64,000 nucleotides of DNA from Hydrogenophaga crocea. GTDB lineage: Bacteria > Pseudomonadota > Gammaproteobacteria > Burkholderiales > Burkholderiaceae_C. Location of the stretch: assembly GCF_011388215.1 (NCBI RefSeq), contig NZ_CP049989.1, positions 1,798,001-1,862,000 of the forward strand. Direction: 5' to 3'. The translations under genes and the position numbers were made by a program. Positions 1 through 10,792 of the stretch are shown here, piece after piece (the first letter of the stretch is position 1; each line of letters opens with the position of its first letter). The notes under the pieces were generated by a model. That model saw only the letters and a list, made by a program, of their open reading frames with translations, did no database searches and was not told the DNA's origin.

Positions 1-622
1 CCGCGATGCCGCGGTCGTGCGTGACCAGCACCAGCGTGGTCTGCTGCTCGCGGTTGAGCTCGAACATCAGCGCCATCACGGCCTCGCCGGTGGCGAAGTC
101 GAGGCTGCCCGTGGGCTCGTCGGCCAGCAGCACGGCCGGGCGCACCACGAAGGCGCGCGCCAGCGCCACGCGCTGCTGCTCGCCGCCCGAGAGCACCTTG
201 GGGTAGTGGCCGAGGCGCTCGCCCAGACCCACGCGCTGCAGCATGGCAGTGGCCGCGGCGCGCGCGTCGCGCCGGCCCGCGAGCTCCAGCGGCAGCATCA
301 CGTTTTCGAGCGCGGTGAGGTTGGCCAGCAGCTGGAAGCTCTGGAACACGAAGCCCACCTTGGCCGCGCGCAGCGCGGCGCGCCGGTCTTCGTCGAGCGC
401 GAACAGGTCGGTGCCGTCGATGTGAACCGTTCCTTGGGTGGGCGTATCCAACCCCGCCACGATGGACAGCAGCGTGCTCTTGCCCGAGCCCGAAGCGCCC
501 ACGATGGCCACCGTTTCGCCGCGGCGCACGGTGAAATCGATATCCCGCAGAATGGTCAGCGTGCCTGTGGAGTCGGTGACCGACTTGGACACCTGGCTGA
601 CCGCAATCATCACATCGGACAT
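1..622 (-). CDS. ybbA: ABC transporter ATP-binding protein, YbbA/LolD type (C-terminus cut by window edge)
   Basis: ATPase subunit of a MacB/LolD-like ABC system; family members energise extraction or transport of lipophilic substrates at the inner membrane. All nucleotide-binding motifs are visible: Walker [10 protein letters not shown] at residues 42-50, Q-loop Gln94, signature LSGGEQ at 144-149, Walker B with ADEPTG at 167-172 and the switch THD at 201-203. About 207 residues are present, so only a short C-terminal tail lies outside the window. The start is the ATG read from 622, giving [10 protein letters not shown]. It is divergent from tesA, the same arrangement as ybbA-tesA in Escherichia coli, and the two start codons share bases in a single CATG. 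The cognate permease, normally the next gene downstream, would lie off the left edge. The ABC family is certain; the YbbA assignment rests on the tesA neighbour. Confidence 0.88.
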   Translation of the reverse strand, partial: MSDVMIAVSQVSKSVTDSTGTLTILRDIDFTVRRGETVAIVGASGSGKSTLLSIVAGLDTPTQGTVHIDGTDLFALDEDRRAALRAAKVGFVFQSFQLLANLTALENVMLPLELAGRRDARAAATAMLQRVGLGERLGHYPKVLSGGEQQRVALARAFVVRPAVLLADEPTGSLDFATGEAVMALMFELNREQQTTLVLVTHDRGIA

Positions 623-1286
623 GAAGCAATCCCTGTATTCGAACCGCCGCGACTTTAGCCTGAGCCTGCTGGCCGCGCTGGCCCTGGGGCCGGCCGGCCC
701 GCTGCACGCCCAGGGCAAGGCCCCGCCGGTGGTGCTGGTGGTGGGCGACTCGCTGAGCGCCGAGTACGGCCTGCGCCGTGGCAGCGGCTGGGTCGCGCTC
801 ACCGAACAGAAACTCGCGGACGAAAAACTCGCCGCGCGGGTGGTCAATGCCAGCGTGAGCGGTGACACCACCTCGGGCGGGCGTTCACGGCTGCCCGCGC
901 TGCTCCAGCAGCACCGGCCCCGGGTGGTGGTCATCGAACTCGGCGGCAACGACGCGCTGCGCGGGCTGCCCCTGAGCATGACGCGCGAGAACCTCGCAGC
1001 CATGGCCCGGGCGGCCAAGGCCGCGGGCGCGCGTGTGCTGTTGCTGGGCATGGACATGCCGCCCAACTACGGTGCCAGCTACGCCAAAGAGTTCCGCGAA
1101 CTGTTCGTGAGCGTGGCGCGCGAGGAGAAGGCCGCGCTCGTGCCCTTCTTCCTCAAGGGCGTGGCCGACCTCGCCGACCCGCTGGCGCTGTTCCAGAGCG
1201 ACCGCATCCACCCCAACGAGAAGGCCCAGCCCATCATGCGCGACACGGTCTGGCCCGAACTGAGGAAGCTGGTGGCGGCGGGATAA
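621..1286 (+). CDS. tesA: SGNH-hydrolase: arylesterase / acyl-CoA thioesterase I family
   Basis: Periplasmic esterase/thioesterase/lysophospholipase of the TesA family, 221 residues. SGNH blocks are in order: GDSLS at 42-46 with nucleophile Ser44, block II Gly81 in SGDTTSG, block III GGND at 108-111 with Asn110, and the Asp194-x-x-His197 pair in DRIHPNE. The start at 621 is chosen because it yields a clean export signal ([20 protein letters not shown]) with cleavage likely near Ala30. The Arg-Arg-Asp-Phe stretch at 9-12 resembles a twin-arginine motif, though E. coli TesA uses Sec, so the route is uncertain. An open frame continues further upstream but lies over the divergent ATPase gene and lacks export logic. 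The stop is eight bases before the selenouridine synthase start, suggesting co-transcription. Confidence 0.92.
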   Translation: MKQSLYSNRRDFSLSLLAALALGPAGPLHAQGKAPPVVLVVGDSLSAEYGLRRGSGWVALTEQKLADEKLAARVVNASVSGDTTSGGRSRLPALLQQHRPRVVVIELGGNDALRGLPLSMTRENLAAMARAAKAAGARVLLLGMDMPPNYGASYAKEFRELFVSVAREEKAALVPFFLKGVADLADPLALFQSDRIHPNEKAQPIMRDTVWPELRKLVAAG

Positions 1287-1294
1287 TCCGCCCC

Positions 1295-2395
1295 ATGCCC
1301 GTTGCCACCCTGCCCGCCACCGAAGCGCTGCGCCGCCTCGACACCTTCGACACCGTGATCGACGCCCGCTCGGAGGACGAGCACGCGCTCGACCACGTGC
1401 CGCACGCGATCAACTGGCCCACGCTGGACAACGCCCAGCGCATCGAGATCGGCACTATGTACAAGCAGGTGAGCGCGTTCGAGGCCAAGAAGCGCGGCGC
1501 GGCCTACGCGGCGCGCAACATCGCGGCCCACATCGAACGCGAGGGCCTGGACAAGCCCAAGGACTGGAAGCCGCTGGTGTACTGCTGGCGCGGCGGCAAC
1601 CGCAGCGGCGCGCTCGCCACCATCCTGGGCGCGATCGGCTTCCAGGTGACGCTGATCGAAGGCGGCTACAAGGCCTGGCGCGCGGCCCTGGTGGATGACC
1701 TGCCGCGCCAGGCCGCGCGGCTGCGCTACTGCGTGCTCTGCGGCCCCACGGGCAGCGGCAAGACGCGGCTGCTGCAGGCGCTCGCGGCCGAGGGCGCGCA
1801 GGTGCTCGACCTCGAAGGCCTGGCCTGCCACCGCAGCTCGGTGCTGGGCCTGCTGCCCGGCCGGCCGCAGCCGAGCCAGAAGCGCTTCGACGCGCTGGTC
1901 TGGGACGCGCTGCGCCGCTTCGACCCGGCGCGGCCGGTGTACGTGGAAAGCGAGAGCAAGAAGGTGGGCAACCTGCGCGTGCCCGATGCGCTCATGGACG
2001 CCATGCGCGCGAGCGATTGCATCGCGATCACGCTGGCCGACGAGGAGCGCGTGGCGCTGCTGCTCGAGGACTACGACTTCTTCGTGCGCCAGCCCGACTT
2101 CTTCATCGAGCGCCTGATGGCGCTGCGCGCCGTGCGCGGGGGTGAGGTGGTGGACGCCTGGGTGGCGCAGGTGCGCGCGGGCCAGATTCCTGCCGTGGTG
2201 CTCGACCTGCTGGTGAGCCACTACGACCCGACCTACCAGGCCTCGACCCAGCGCAACTTCGTGCGCCTGGGCCATGCCCTGCCCTGCATGCTCGCCAACC
2301 GCTCGCCGGAGGCGCTGCGCGAGGCCGCGCGCGGCCTGCTGGCGGGCGAAGCGGCGGCAGCAGGCTCAGTCGTTGCCGTCGGCGGCGTCGCCTGA
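1295..2395 (+). CDS. mnmH: tRNA 2-selenouridine synthase (MnmH/SelU/YbbB)
   Basis: Converts wobble 2-thiouridine in the tRNAs for Lys, Glu and Gln to 2-selenouridine, via a geranylated intermediate, using selenophosphate from SelD. The 366 residues match the family length. An N-terminal rhodanese domain carries the catalytic Cys97 in VYCWRGGNRSG, the same position as in E. coli SelU, and a P-loop domain begins with GPTGSGKT at 150-157. The start is the ATG eight bases after tesA; I see no strong ribosome binding site. The 3' end overlaps the convergent small gene at 2366-2548 by 30 bases. No selenophosphate synthetase gene is present in the window, so selenium supply must come from elsewhere, or the enzyme acts only in the geranylation half-reaction. 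Confidence 0.95.
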   Translation: MPVATLPATEALRRLDTFDTVIDARSEDEHALDHVPHAINWPTLDNAQRIEIGTMYKQVSAFEAKKRGAAYAARNIAAHIEREGLDKPKDWKPLVYCWRGGNRSGALATILGAIGFQVTLIEGGYKAWRAALVDDLPRQAARLRYCVLCGPTGSGKTRLLQALAAEGAQVLDLEGLACHRSSVLGLLPGRPQPSQKRFDALVWDALRRFDPARPVYVESESKKVGNLRVPDALMDAMRASDCIAITLADEERVALLLEDYDFFVRQPDFFIERLMALRAVRGGEVVDAWVAQVRAGQIPAVVLDLLVSHYDPTYQASTQRNFVRLGHALPCMLANRSPEALREAARGLLAGEAAAAGSVVAVGGVA

Positions 2396-2548
2396 GGGCG
2401 CGGGCGCGGCGTCGTCGCGCGGGGCCTCGTCGGCCGCCGGGGCCTCACCGTGTTTGCGAGCGGCCTTCTCGCGGGCCTTCTCTTCCTTCTTCTGCTTCTT
2501 TGCCAGCTCGCGCTGGCGCTTTTCGTATCCGTAGTTCGGCGTGGCCAA
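2366..2548 (-). CDS. Small lysine-rich conserved-type protein, function unknown
   Basis: A 60-residue, highly charged protein starting MATPNYGYEKRQRELAKKQK. The N-terminal 35 residues are Lys/Arg/Glu-rich and predicted helical; the C-terminal 25 are Ala/Pro/Asp-rich and probably disordered. There is no signal peptide or membrane segment. I recognise similar short KQKKEEK-type proteins as hypothetical genes in betaproteobacteria, but no function is known to me. The coding potential is supported by an amino-acid composition different from the shadow frames around it and by its position immediately upstream of metC's 3' end, with the 3' ends of this gene and mnmH overlapping by 30 bases. It could bind nucleic acid through the basic helix; this is a guess from composition only. 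Confidence 0.6.
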   Translation of the reverse strand: MATPNYGYEKRQRELAKKQKKEEKAREKAARKHGEAPAADEAPRDDAAPAPSGDAADGND

Positions 2549-2575
2549 GGCGGGTGTCCTGCAAGGGTTGAGAAA

Positions 2576-3772
2576 TCAGGCCTGCAACAGCGGCAAGGCC
2601 TGTGCCAGATCGGCGCGGAGGTCGTCGACGTGCTCCAGACCGGCGGCAAAGCGTACCAGACCCCCCGCATGGGGCCAACCCAGCGTGCGGATGGAAGGCA
2701 GGTCGTAGGGCGCGCACAGGCTCACGGGGCCGGCCCAGCTCCAGCCGAGCTTGAACAGGCGCAGCGCATCGCAGAAGGCGTCGATGCGCGCCTGCGGCAC
2801 GGCCGGGTCGATCGCCGCGCTGAACAGGCAGGCGCTGGCGCGCGCGTCGCGCCGCCACACCTCGTGGCCGGGCGAACCGGGCAAGGCCGGGTTGAACACG
2901 CGCGCGATGCCCGGCTGGCCTTGCAGCCAGGCCGAGAGCTCGCGCGCGGTGGCGTCCTGCTGGCGGTAGCGCAGCTCGATGGTCTGCAGGCCGCGCAGCA
3001 CGAGCTCGGTGTCGTTGCCCGACACGCCCAGGCCCAGGCGCATGTGGCACAGCAGCACGGCACGGTGCAGGGCCTCGTCGCGCGTGACCACCGAGCCCAT
3101 GAGCACGTCGGCGCCGCCGCTGGGGTATTTGGTGAGCGCCTGCATGGACACGTCGACGCCGAGCTCGAAAGCCTTGAAGGCGATGCCCGCGCCCCAGGTG
3201 TTGTCGAGCGCGGTCACGATGGGGCGCGCATGAGCACCGTTCGCGGCGTTCGCCGCCTTCACCACCGCCACCAGCGCGGGCAGGTCGGGGAATTCGAGCG
3301 TGATCGAGCCTGGCGCTTCGAACCACACCAGCCGCGTGGCCGGCGTGATGCGCGCGGCCAGGTCGGCCGGGTTCATGGGGTCGTAGAAGCGGTGCGTGAT
3401 GCCCCAGGCGGCGAGCTCGCCCTGGGCAAAGGCCTTGCCCGGGCCGTAGGCGTTGTCGGGGATGAGCAGCTCGTCACCGCTGCGCAGAAAGGCCATGTCG
3501 ACCAGCGCCAGCGCCGACAGGCCGCTCGGCGCGAGCACGCAGAAGCGCCCGCCTTCGAGCGCCGCGATGCGCTCTTCGAGGATGAAGGTGGTGGGCGTGC
3601 CGTGCAGGCCGTAGGTGTAGCCCGACTTGTCCTTCCATTCGGCCGTGCGCAGCGCGTGCACGCTCGGAAAGATGACGGTGGAGGCCTTGTGCACGCCGGG
3701 TGCCACGGCCTCGAAGCCCTCGGGGGGCTTGTAGGGGTGGTGGATGAGGTGGGTGGACAGGTGATCGGTCAT
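2576..3772 (-). CDS. metC: Cystathionine beta-lyase (Cys/Met metabolism PLP enzyme)
   Basis: Cleaves cystathionine to homocysteine, pyruvate and ammonia in methionine synthesis. It has 398 residues, the normal length for this fold-type I PLP family. Visible landmarks are the PLP phosphate-binding APSGLSA at 81-87, Asp190 in ALDNTWG, and the Schiff-base Lys215 in MQALTKYPSGG. The N-terminus lacks the DDRYG motif of gamma-synthases and instead has GYTYGLHGTPTT, typical of the proteobacterial cystathionine beta-lyase branch. It is read from ATG at 3772, only four bases after the stop of the phosphoribosyltransferase gene on the same strand, so the two are probably co-transcribed. A related gamma-lyase cannot be fully excluded. 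Confidence 0.92.
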   Translation of the reverse strand: MTDHLSTHLIHHPYKPPEGFEAVAPGVHKASTVIFPSVHALRTAEWKDKSGYTYGLHGTPTTFILEERIAALEGGRFCVLAPSGLSALALVDMAFLRSGDELLIPDNAYGPGKAFAQGELAAWGITHRFYDPMNPADLAARITPATRLVWFEAPGSITLEFPDLPALVAVVKAANAANGAHARPIVTALDNTWGAGIAFKAFELGVDVSMQALTKYPSGGADVLMGSVVTRDEALHRAVLLCHMRLGLGVSGNDTELVLRGLQTIELRYRQQDATARELSAWLQGQPGIARVFNPALPGSPGHEVWRRDARASACLFSAAIDPAVPQARIDAFCDALRLFKLGWSWAGPVSLCAPYDLPSIRTLGWPHAGGLVRFAAGLEHVDDLRADLAQALPLLQA

Positions 3773-3776
3773 GCGA

Positions 3777-4301
3777 TCAGAGCTTCCACTTTTCGAGCAG
3801 CTGCGCGGGGCGCAGGCTGTCGTAGCCCTCGAAGGGCTGGTGGATCCAGGGGTTGGTGGGCAGGAACTCGACCGAGTAGTCGGGCGTGAAGGTCGAGAGC
3901 TGCTTGGTCCAGATCACGGCGCTGCGCAGCTCGGTGATCGGGTCGTAGTTGTTCTTGAGCAGGTCGATCACGACCTTGAGCGTGTGGCCCGAGTCGGCCA
4001 GGTCGTCGACCAGCAGCACCTTGCCCGCGATCTCGCCCTTGGGCGTGGTGATGTAGCGCGCGATGTCGAGCTTGCCCTGCACCGTGCCGGCCTCGGCGCG
4101 GTAGGAGCTGGTCGACATGATGGCCAGCGGCTTGTCGAAGATGCGCGAGAGGATGTCGCCCGGGCGCATGCCGCCGCGCGCCAGGCACAGGATGGTGTCG
4201 AACTCCCAGCCCGACTGGTACACCTTGAGCGCCAGCTTTTCGATCAGGTTGTGGTACTCGTCGTAGGAGACGTAGAGGTGTTTGCCGTCTTCGGTGAGCA
4301 T
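3777..4301 (-). CDS. Purine phosphoribosyltransferase (hypoxanthine/xanthine type)
   Basis: Type I phosphoribosyltransferase of 174 residues that joins a purine base to PRPP for salvage. The PRPP loop is clear: VLLVDDLADSGHT around 95-107, with the two acidic residues followed by a Ser/Gly/Thr turn, and the flexible catalytic region begins after LARGGMRPGDIL at 40-51. The start at 4301 follows a GGAG eight or nine bases upstream. An upstream continuation of the frame runs into purA in the wrong register and is discarded. The gene lies between purA and metC on the same strand, and the purA neighbourhood supports a purine base as substrate. Whether hypoxanthine, guanine or xanthine is preferred cannot be read from the sequence. 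Confidence 0.9.
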   Translation of the reverse strand: MLTEDGKHLYVSYDEYHNLIEKLALKVYQSGWEFDTILCLARGGMRPGDILSRIFDKPLAIMSTSSYRAEAGTVQGKLDIARYITTPKGEIAGKVLLVDDLADSGHTLKVVIDLLKNNYDPITELRSAVIWTKQLSTFTPDYSVEFLPTNPWIHQPFEGYDSLRPAQLLEKWKL

Positions 4302-4363
4302 GCGGACTCCGGGAGGGGGATCGGAAAAGTGTGGTCTGACAGAAGCGAACGCCCTACCCGGAA

Positions 4364-5764
<1,401 letters not shown>

Positions 5765-6931
5765 TCAGAGGGTTCGTACGGTCCAGGCGCCCGCGCGCGC
5801 GGTGTCGGGCACCAGCTCGCGGTCGCAGTGGAATTCATCGACCTGGTGGTCGTGGCCCGGCAGTGCGCACACCACCGTCTGGCCTTGCGCGCGCAAGGCG
5901 GCAATGGCTTCGCGCAGGCCGGGCTCGCTGCCCCAGGGGGCGCGGATGGCGGCCTCGAGCGGTCGCGGCGCGACGGCGGCGACCAGCTCCTTGAGGTCGA
6001 GACTGAAGCCGACCGCGGGGCGCTTGCGGCCGAACACCGCGCCCACCTCGTCGTAGCGGCCGCCGCGCGCGAGGTCGGCCACGGGGCCGCGGGCGTCGCG
6101 GGCGAACACCGCGAAACGCACACCCGTGTAGTAGGCGTAGCCGCGCAGGTCGGACAGGTCGATCGAGACCGCCATGCCCTGCACGCGGTCGGCCAGCCAC
6201 TGCAGCGCGTCGAGCGCGGCGTGCAGCGCGGGCGACGGCGTTAGGCCGCGGCGCGCGGCCGCCAGCACGCTGGCGTCGCCGTAGAGCGTGGGCAGCAGCG
6301 CCAGGTCGGCGCGCGCCGGCGCGGGCAGGCCTTGCGACAGCGCCTGCAGGCCGGCCGCGTCCTTGGTGGTGAGCGCGGCGTGAATCTGCGCCACCTGGGC
6401 CGCGGGCAGGCCCAGCGGATCGAGCACGGCGTCGATGATGCGCACGTCGGCGAGGTCGAGCTGGAGTTCGCGCAGGCCGGCCGCGCGCAGGCAGGCCTGG
6501 GCCAGTTCCACCGCTTCGAGGTCGGCCTCGAGGCCGGCGTGGCCGTAGATCTCGGCGCCGAACTGCAGCGGCTCGCGCGTGGCGGCCGGGCGGTCGATGC
6601 GGGTGTGCACCACGGGGCCGCAGTAGCTCAGGCGCGCCACGCCCTGGCGGTTGAGCAGGTGGGCGTCGATGCGCGCGACCTGCGGCGTGCTGTCGGCACG
6701 CAGGCCCAGGGTGCGGCCGCTGAGCTGATCGACGAGCTTGAAGGTCTGCAGGTCCAGCGATTCGCCGGTGCCCGTGAGCAGCGACTCGAGGTGCTCGACC
6801 AGCGGCGGCATCACGAGCTCGTAACCGTACGAGCGCGCGGTGTCGAGCAGGCTGCGGCGGAGTTCTTCGATGTGCCGGGCCTCGGAGGGCAGGACATCGG
6901 CGATGTGATCCGGGAGGACCCAGGCGGACAT
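5765..6931 (-). CDS. hisZ: ATP phosphoribosyltransferase regulatory subunit
   Basis: Histidyl-tRNA-synthetase-like paralogue that binds the short form of HisG and confers activity and histidine feedback on the first step of histidine synthesis. It has 388 residues and begins [20 protein letters not shown]. The class II synthetase core is recognisable, with [12 protein letters not shown] around 100-111 standing in for the synthetase motif 2 region and [13 protein letters not shown] near 300. It lacks the C-terminal anticodon domain, separating it from the true HisS at 14320-15615. The start at 6931 lies about 25 bases after a TAGAAT -10 element. Presence of hisZ predicts a short-form hisG elsewhere in the genome. 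Confidence 0.95.
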   Translation of the reverse strand: MSAWVLPDHIADVLPSEARHIEELRRSLLDTARSYGYELVMPPLVEHLESLLTGTGESLDLQTFKLVDQLSGRTLGLRADSTPQVARIDAHLLNRQGVARLSYCGPVVHTRIDRPAATREPLQFGAEIYGHAGLEADLEAVELAQACLRAAGLRELQLDLADVRIIDAVLDPLGLPAAQVAQIHAALTTKDAAGLQALSQGLPAPARADLALLPTLYGDASVLAAARRGLTPSPALHAALDALQWLADRVQGMAVSIDLSDLRGYAYYTGVRFAVFARDARGPVADLARGGRYDEVGAVFGRKRPAVGFSLDLKELVAAVAPRPLEAAIRAPWGSEPGLREAIAALRAQGQTVVCALPGHDHQVDEFHCDRELVPDTARAGAWTVRTL

Positions 6932-6960
6932 GGCGTTTGTGGGACGCTGTTAAAAACGCG

Positions 6961-6966
6961 ATTCTA
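6961..6966 (-). promoter_or_regulatory. Candidate -10 element upstream of hisZ-purA
   Basis: On the minus strand TAGAAT is followed by CGCGTTTTT and the hisZ start 29 bases on. No convincing -35 hexamer lies 17 bases upstream; instead a GC-rich inverted repeat (GGGTACCCCCGGGGGGCCC) sits there. The same GTAGAATCG string occurs before ndk, which supports it as a promoter core. It would separate hisZ-purA from the hfl genes. Confidence 0.4.
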
Positions 6967-7020
6967 CCGGGCCCCCCGGGGGTACCCGGCAGGCGCTCGG
7001 TCGGTGCGCCGCGTGGGGGC

Positions 7021-7203
7021 TCAGGTCAGCCAGAGCACCAGCAGGCCGGTGGCCACGCTGATCAGGCCGAAAAAGCGCAGTTGGCCGTCGCGCAGGCTGA
7101 GCATCTGGCTGAACACGCGCCGCCAGCCGCCGGGCGACACCAGCGGCAACAGGCCTTCGAACACCATCACCAGGCCCAGCGCGAGCCACCAGGCCTCGTC
7201 CAT
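7021..7203 (-). CDS. DUF2065 small membrane protein (YjeT-like)
   Basis: A 60-residue inner-membrane protein with two predicted transmembrane helices, at about 5-23 (WWLALGLVMVFEGLLPLV) and 40-59, joined by a basic loop containing GWRR and LRDGQLR. The layout matches the DUF2065/YjeT family, whose function is unknown. It starts one base before the end of hflC and is the usual last gene of the hflX-hflK-hflC cluster in proteobacteria, so a role around the HflKC-FtsH membrane protease complex is an inference from linkage only. The start codon is ATG at 7203. Confidence 0.88.
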   Translation of the reverse strand: MDEAWWLALGLVMVFEGLLPLVSPGGWRRVFSQMLSLRDGQLRFFGLISVATGLLVLWLT

Positions 7204-7204
7204 G

Positions 7205-8098
7205 TCAGCGTTGGCTGCCCACGTTGCTGTTGCGCAGCGAACCGAAGAAGTCGGTGGACGGATCGACCACCATCACGTCGTGTTTGCCGGAGAAGCTGGC
7301 CTTGTAGGCCTCGAGCTGGCGGTAGAAGCGCGCGAACGCCGGGTCGCGGCCGAAGGCGTCGCTGAACGCGGCGGCGGCCTGGGCGTCGCCCTCACCCTTG
7401 ATGCGCTGGGCCTCGCGGTAGGCCTCGGCCACGATCACCTCGCGCTGGCGGTCGGCGTCGGCGCGGATGGCCTCGCCCTCGGCGAAGCCGGTCGAGCGCA
7501 GCTCGTTGGCCACGCGCTTGCGCTCGGCCTCCATGCGCTGGTAGACCGAGGTCACGATGGACTCGGCGTAGTCGACGCGGTTGATGCGCACGTCGACCAC
7601 CTCCATGCCCCAGGGCTGGTTGGCGCTCTGGATGGCGCCCGTGACCTGGCGCTGCACGTCGCGCATGAGCTCGTCGCGGCGCGCCGAGAGCAGCTCGCGC
7701 AGGGTGCGCTTGTTGACTTCCTGCTGGAAGGCGTTGCGCACCACGCGGTTGAGCTGCAGCGCCCCCGCGCGCTCGTTCACGCCCACGTTGCGGATGTAGG
7801 CCTGCGGGTCGCTGATGCGCCAGCGCACGTACCAGTCGATCACCACGCGCTGCTTCTCGGCCGTGAGGGTGGGTTCGCTGTCCTGGCTTTCGAGCGTGAG
7901 CAGGCGTTTGTCGATGTAGCTGACGTTCTGGAACGGCGGCGGCAGCTTGAAGTTCAGGCCCGGCTCGGTCACGACCTGCTTGATCTGGCCGAGCTGGTAG
8001 ACGACGCCGAACTGGCGCTGGTCGACAACGAACAGCATGGAACTGGCCACGGCCAGCGCCACGATGAGCGAGGTGATGAGGAATCCGATCTTGTTCAT
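7205..8098 (-). CDS. hflC: HflC, SPFH-domain regulator of FtsH protease
   Basis: Inner-membrane SPFH/prohibitin-family protein that assembles with HflK into a large periplasmic cage around the FtsH protease and modulates its access to membrane substrates. It has 297 residues: one N-terminal transmembrane helix at about 5-25, then the SPFH domain and a long charged helical region ending in a disordered tail. The start is ATG at 8098 (MNKIGFLITSLIVALAV); an upstream frame extension covers the intergenic gap to hflK and lacks a start with a ribosome site. It is 16 bases downstream of hflK and next to the DUF2065 gene. Confidence 0.95.
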   Translation of the reverse strand: MNKIGFLITSLIVALAVASSMLFVVDQRQFGVVYQLGQIKQVVTEPGLNFKLPPPFQNVSYIDKRLLTLESQDSEPTLTAEKQRVVIDWYVRWRISDPQAYIRNVGVNERAGALQLNRVVRNAFQQEVNKRTLRELLSARRDELMRDVQRQVTGAIQSANQPWGMEVVDVRINRVDYAESIVTSVYQRMEAERKRVANELRSTGFAEGEAIRADADRQREVIVAEAYREAQRIKGEGDAQAAAAFSDAFGRDPAFARFYRQLEAYKASFSGKHDVMVVDPSTDFFGSLRNSNVGSQR

Positions 8099-8114
8099 GT
8101 GGTGTGCCCCTGCT

Positions 8115-9479
8115 TCAGCGGCTTTCGCGGTCGCGCGAGCGGGCGGCGTCACCGCCGCGGTCCGGGGTGCTGCTCACCGGCGGCGGCGCGCTCGGCAGGG
8201 TCGTGGACGAAGACGGCGAGCCCGTGGCCGGCTGGGGCGCACCCGCGGCCTGCATGAGCTTGTCGAGCGGCAGGTACAGCAGGTTGGAGCCGCCGTTGCG
8301 GGTGTCCACCAGCACCTTGGTGACGTTGCTGTAGACCTGCTGCATGGCGTCGGTGTACATGCGCTCGCGCGTGACCTGCGGCGCCTTCTGGTACTCGGCG
8401 AGCACCGAGCGGAAGCGCTGCGCGTCACCCTGGGCCTGGGCCGTGATGCGGGCCTTGTAGCCCTCGGCCTCTTCGGTGAGGCGCGAGGCGGTACCGCGCG
8501 CCCGCGGCACCACGTCGTTGCGGTAGGCCTCGGCGTCGTTCTTGGCGCGCTCGCGTTCCTGGCCGGCGCGCAGCACGTCGTCGAATGCGGCCTGCACCTG
8601 CTCGGGCGGGCGCACGCCGCCTTGCTGCAGGTTCACGGCCACCACCTCGATGCCCACCTTGTAGCGGTCGAGGATGGTCTGCATGAGCGTGCGCACGCGC
8701 GGCGCGATCTGGTCGCGTTCCTCGGCGAGCACCGCGTCCATCTTCATCTTGCCCACCACCTCGCGCACCGCCGTTTCGGCGGCCTTCTGCACGGCGAGGT
8801 CGGGGTCGCGGCTTTCGAACAGGAAGGCGCGCGCGTCGCTCAGGCGGTACTGCACGACGAACTTGATGTCGACGATGTTCTCGTCTTCGGTAAGCATGGA
8901 CGACTCGCGCAGGCCGGTGGCCGGCACCACGTTGTCGCGGCCCACATCGACCGAGCGCAGCTGCGTCACGAACACGGTCTCGTGGCGCTGCACCGGGTAG
9001 GGCAGGCGCCAGTTGAAGCCGGCGCCCACGGTGCTGTGGTAGCGGCCGAACTGCGTGACCACGGCCTGCTGGCCTTCCTGCACGATGAAGAAGCCGGTGC
9101 CGAGCCAGATCAGCGCGGCCACGCCGACGATCAGGCCCACGCCCACGCCGGCCGCCTTGGGGTTGGGGTTGAAGCCGGATGGGCCGCCCCCGTGGCCGCC
9201 GCCCCCACCGCCCTGCCCGCCGCCACCGCCGCGGCGGTTGCCCAGCAGGCCACCGAGCTTGCGGTTGAAGTCGCGCCAGAGCTCATCGAGGTCGGGCGGG
9301 CCCTGGTTCGGGCCCTGGCCGCGCGGTCGTTGCCCGCCGCGCTCGTCGTCCTGGCCGTTGTCGTCGCGGCCCCAGCGCGGGTCGTTGAGGTTGAACACAC
9401 CGATCCAGCGGCGCCAGCCGCGGTGCGATGCCGTCGCGCGCGGCGACAAGGGGTGCTGGTTCGGAGGGGTCACATCCAT
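8115..9479 (-). CDS. hflK: HflK, SPFH-domain regulator of FtsH protease
   Basis: Partner of HflC, 454 residues. Order: a cytoplasmic N-terminus of about 110 residues with the HflK-specific DPRWGRDD segment at 33-40 and a glycine-rich run at 84-101; one transmembrane helix at 112-133; the SPFH domain; a helical stalk; and a Ser/Pro-rich tail. The start at 9479 (MDVTPPNQHP) is the first in-frame ATG after the hflX stop; the frame stays open far upstream over hflX but that part is antisense-like in composition. It follows hflX by 47 bases on the same strand. The Gly-rich linker is longer than in E. coli HflK, a trait seen in betaproteobacteria. Confidence 0.95.
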   Translation of the reverse strand: MDVTPPNQHPLSPRATASHRGWRRWIGVFNLNDPRWGRDDNGQDDERGGQRPRGQGPNQGPPDLDELWRDFNRKLGGLLGNRRGGGGGQGGGGGGHGGGPSGFNPNPKAAGVGVGLIVGVAALIWLGTGFFIVQEGQQAVVTQFGRYHSTVGAGFNWRLPYPVQRHETVFVTQLRSVDVGRDNVVPATGLRESSMLTEDENIVDIKFVVQYRLSDARAFLFESRDPDLAVQKAAETAVREVVGKMKMDAVLAEERDQIAPRVRTLMQTILDRYKVGIEVVAVNLQQGGVRPPEQVQAAFDDVLRAGQERERAKNDAEAYRNDVVPRARGTASRLTEEAEGYKARITAQAQGDAQRFRSVLAEYQKAPQVTRERMYTDAMQQVYSNVTKVLVDTRNGGSNLLYLPLDKLMQAAGAPQPATGSPSSSTTLPSAPPPVSSTPDRGGDAARSRDRESR

Positions 9480-9526
9480 GCTGTGTGGTGGTTCTGTGTG
9501 CGACGGTGACACGCCATTGTGCCGAA

Positions 9527-10711
<1,185 letters not shown>

Positions 10712-10720
10712 GACAGTGGG

Positions 10721-10763
10721 GCAACGCGCCCTGCGTTGCCCGCCCGGCCCGTGCGAACGGGCC
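10721..10763 (-). promoter_or_regulatory. Tandem hairpins between hfq and hflX
   Basis: Two perfect stem-loops lie in the 81-base gap. The first met by transcription has seven-base arms at 10746-10752 and 10757-10763 (GGCCCGT/ACGGGCC, loop of four). The second has arms at 10721-10727 and 10733-10739 (GCAACGC/GCGTTGC, loop of five) and ends nine bases before the hflX TTG. No T-run follows either, so they are not typical intrinsic terminators; they could be processing sites, partial attenuators or blocks on hflX initiation. Confidence 0.55.
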
Positions 10764-10792
10764 CGGGCCTGGGGCGTTTCAGAGCGCCGCTA

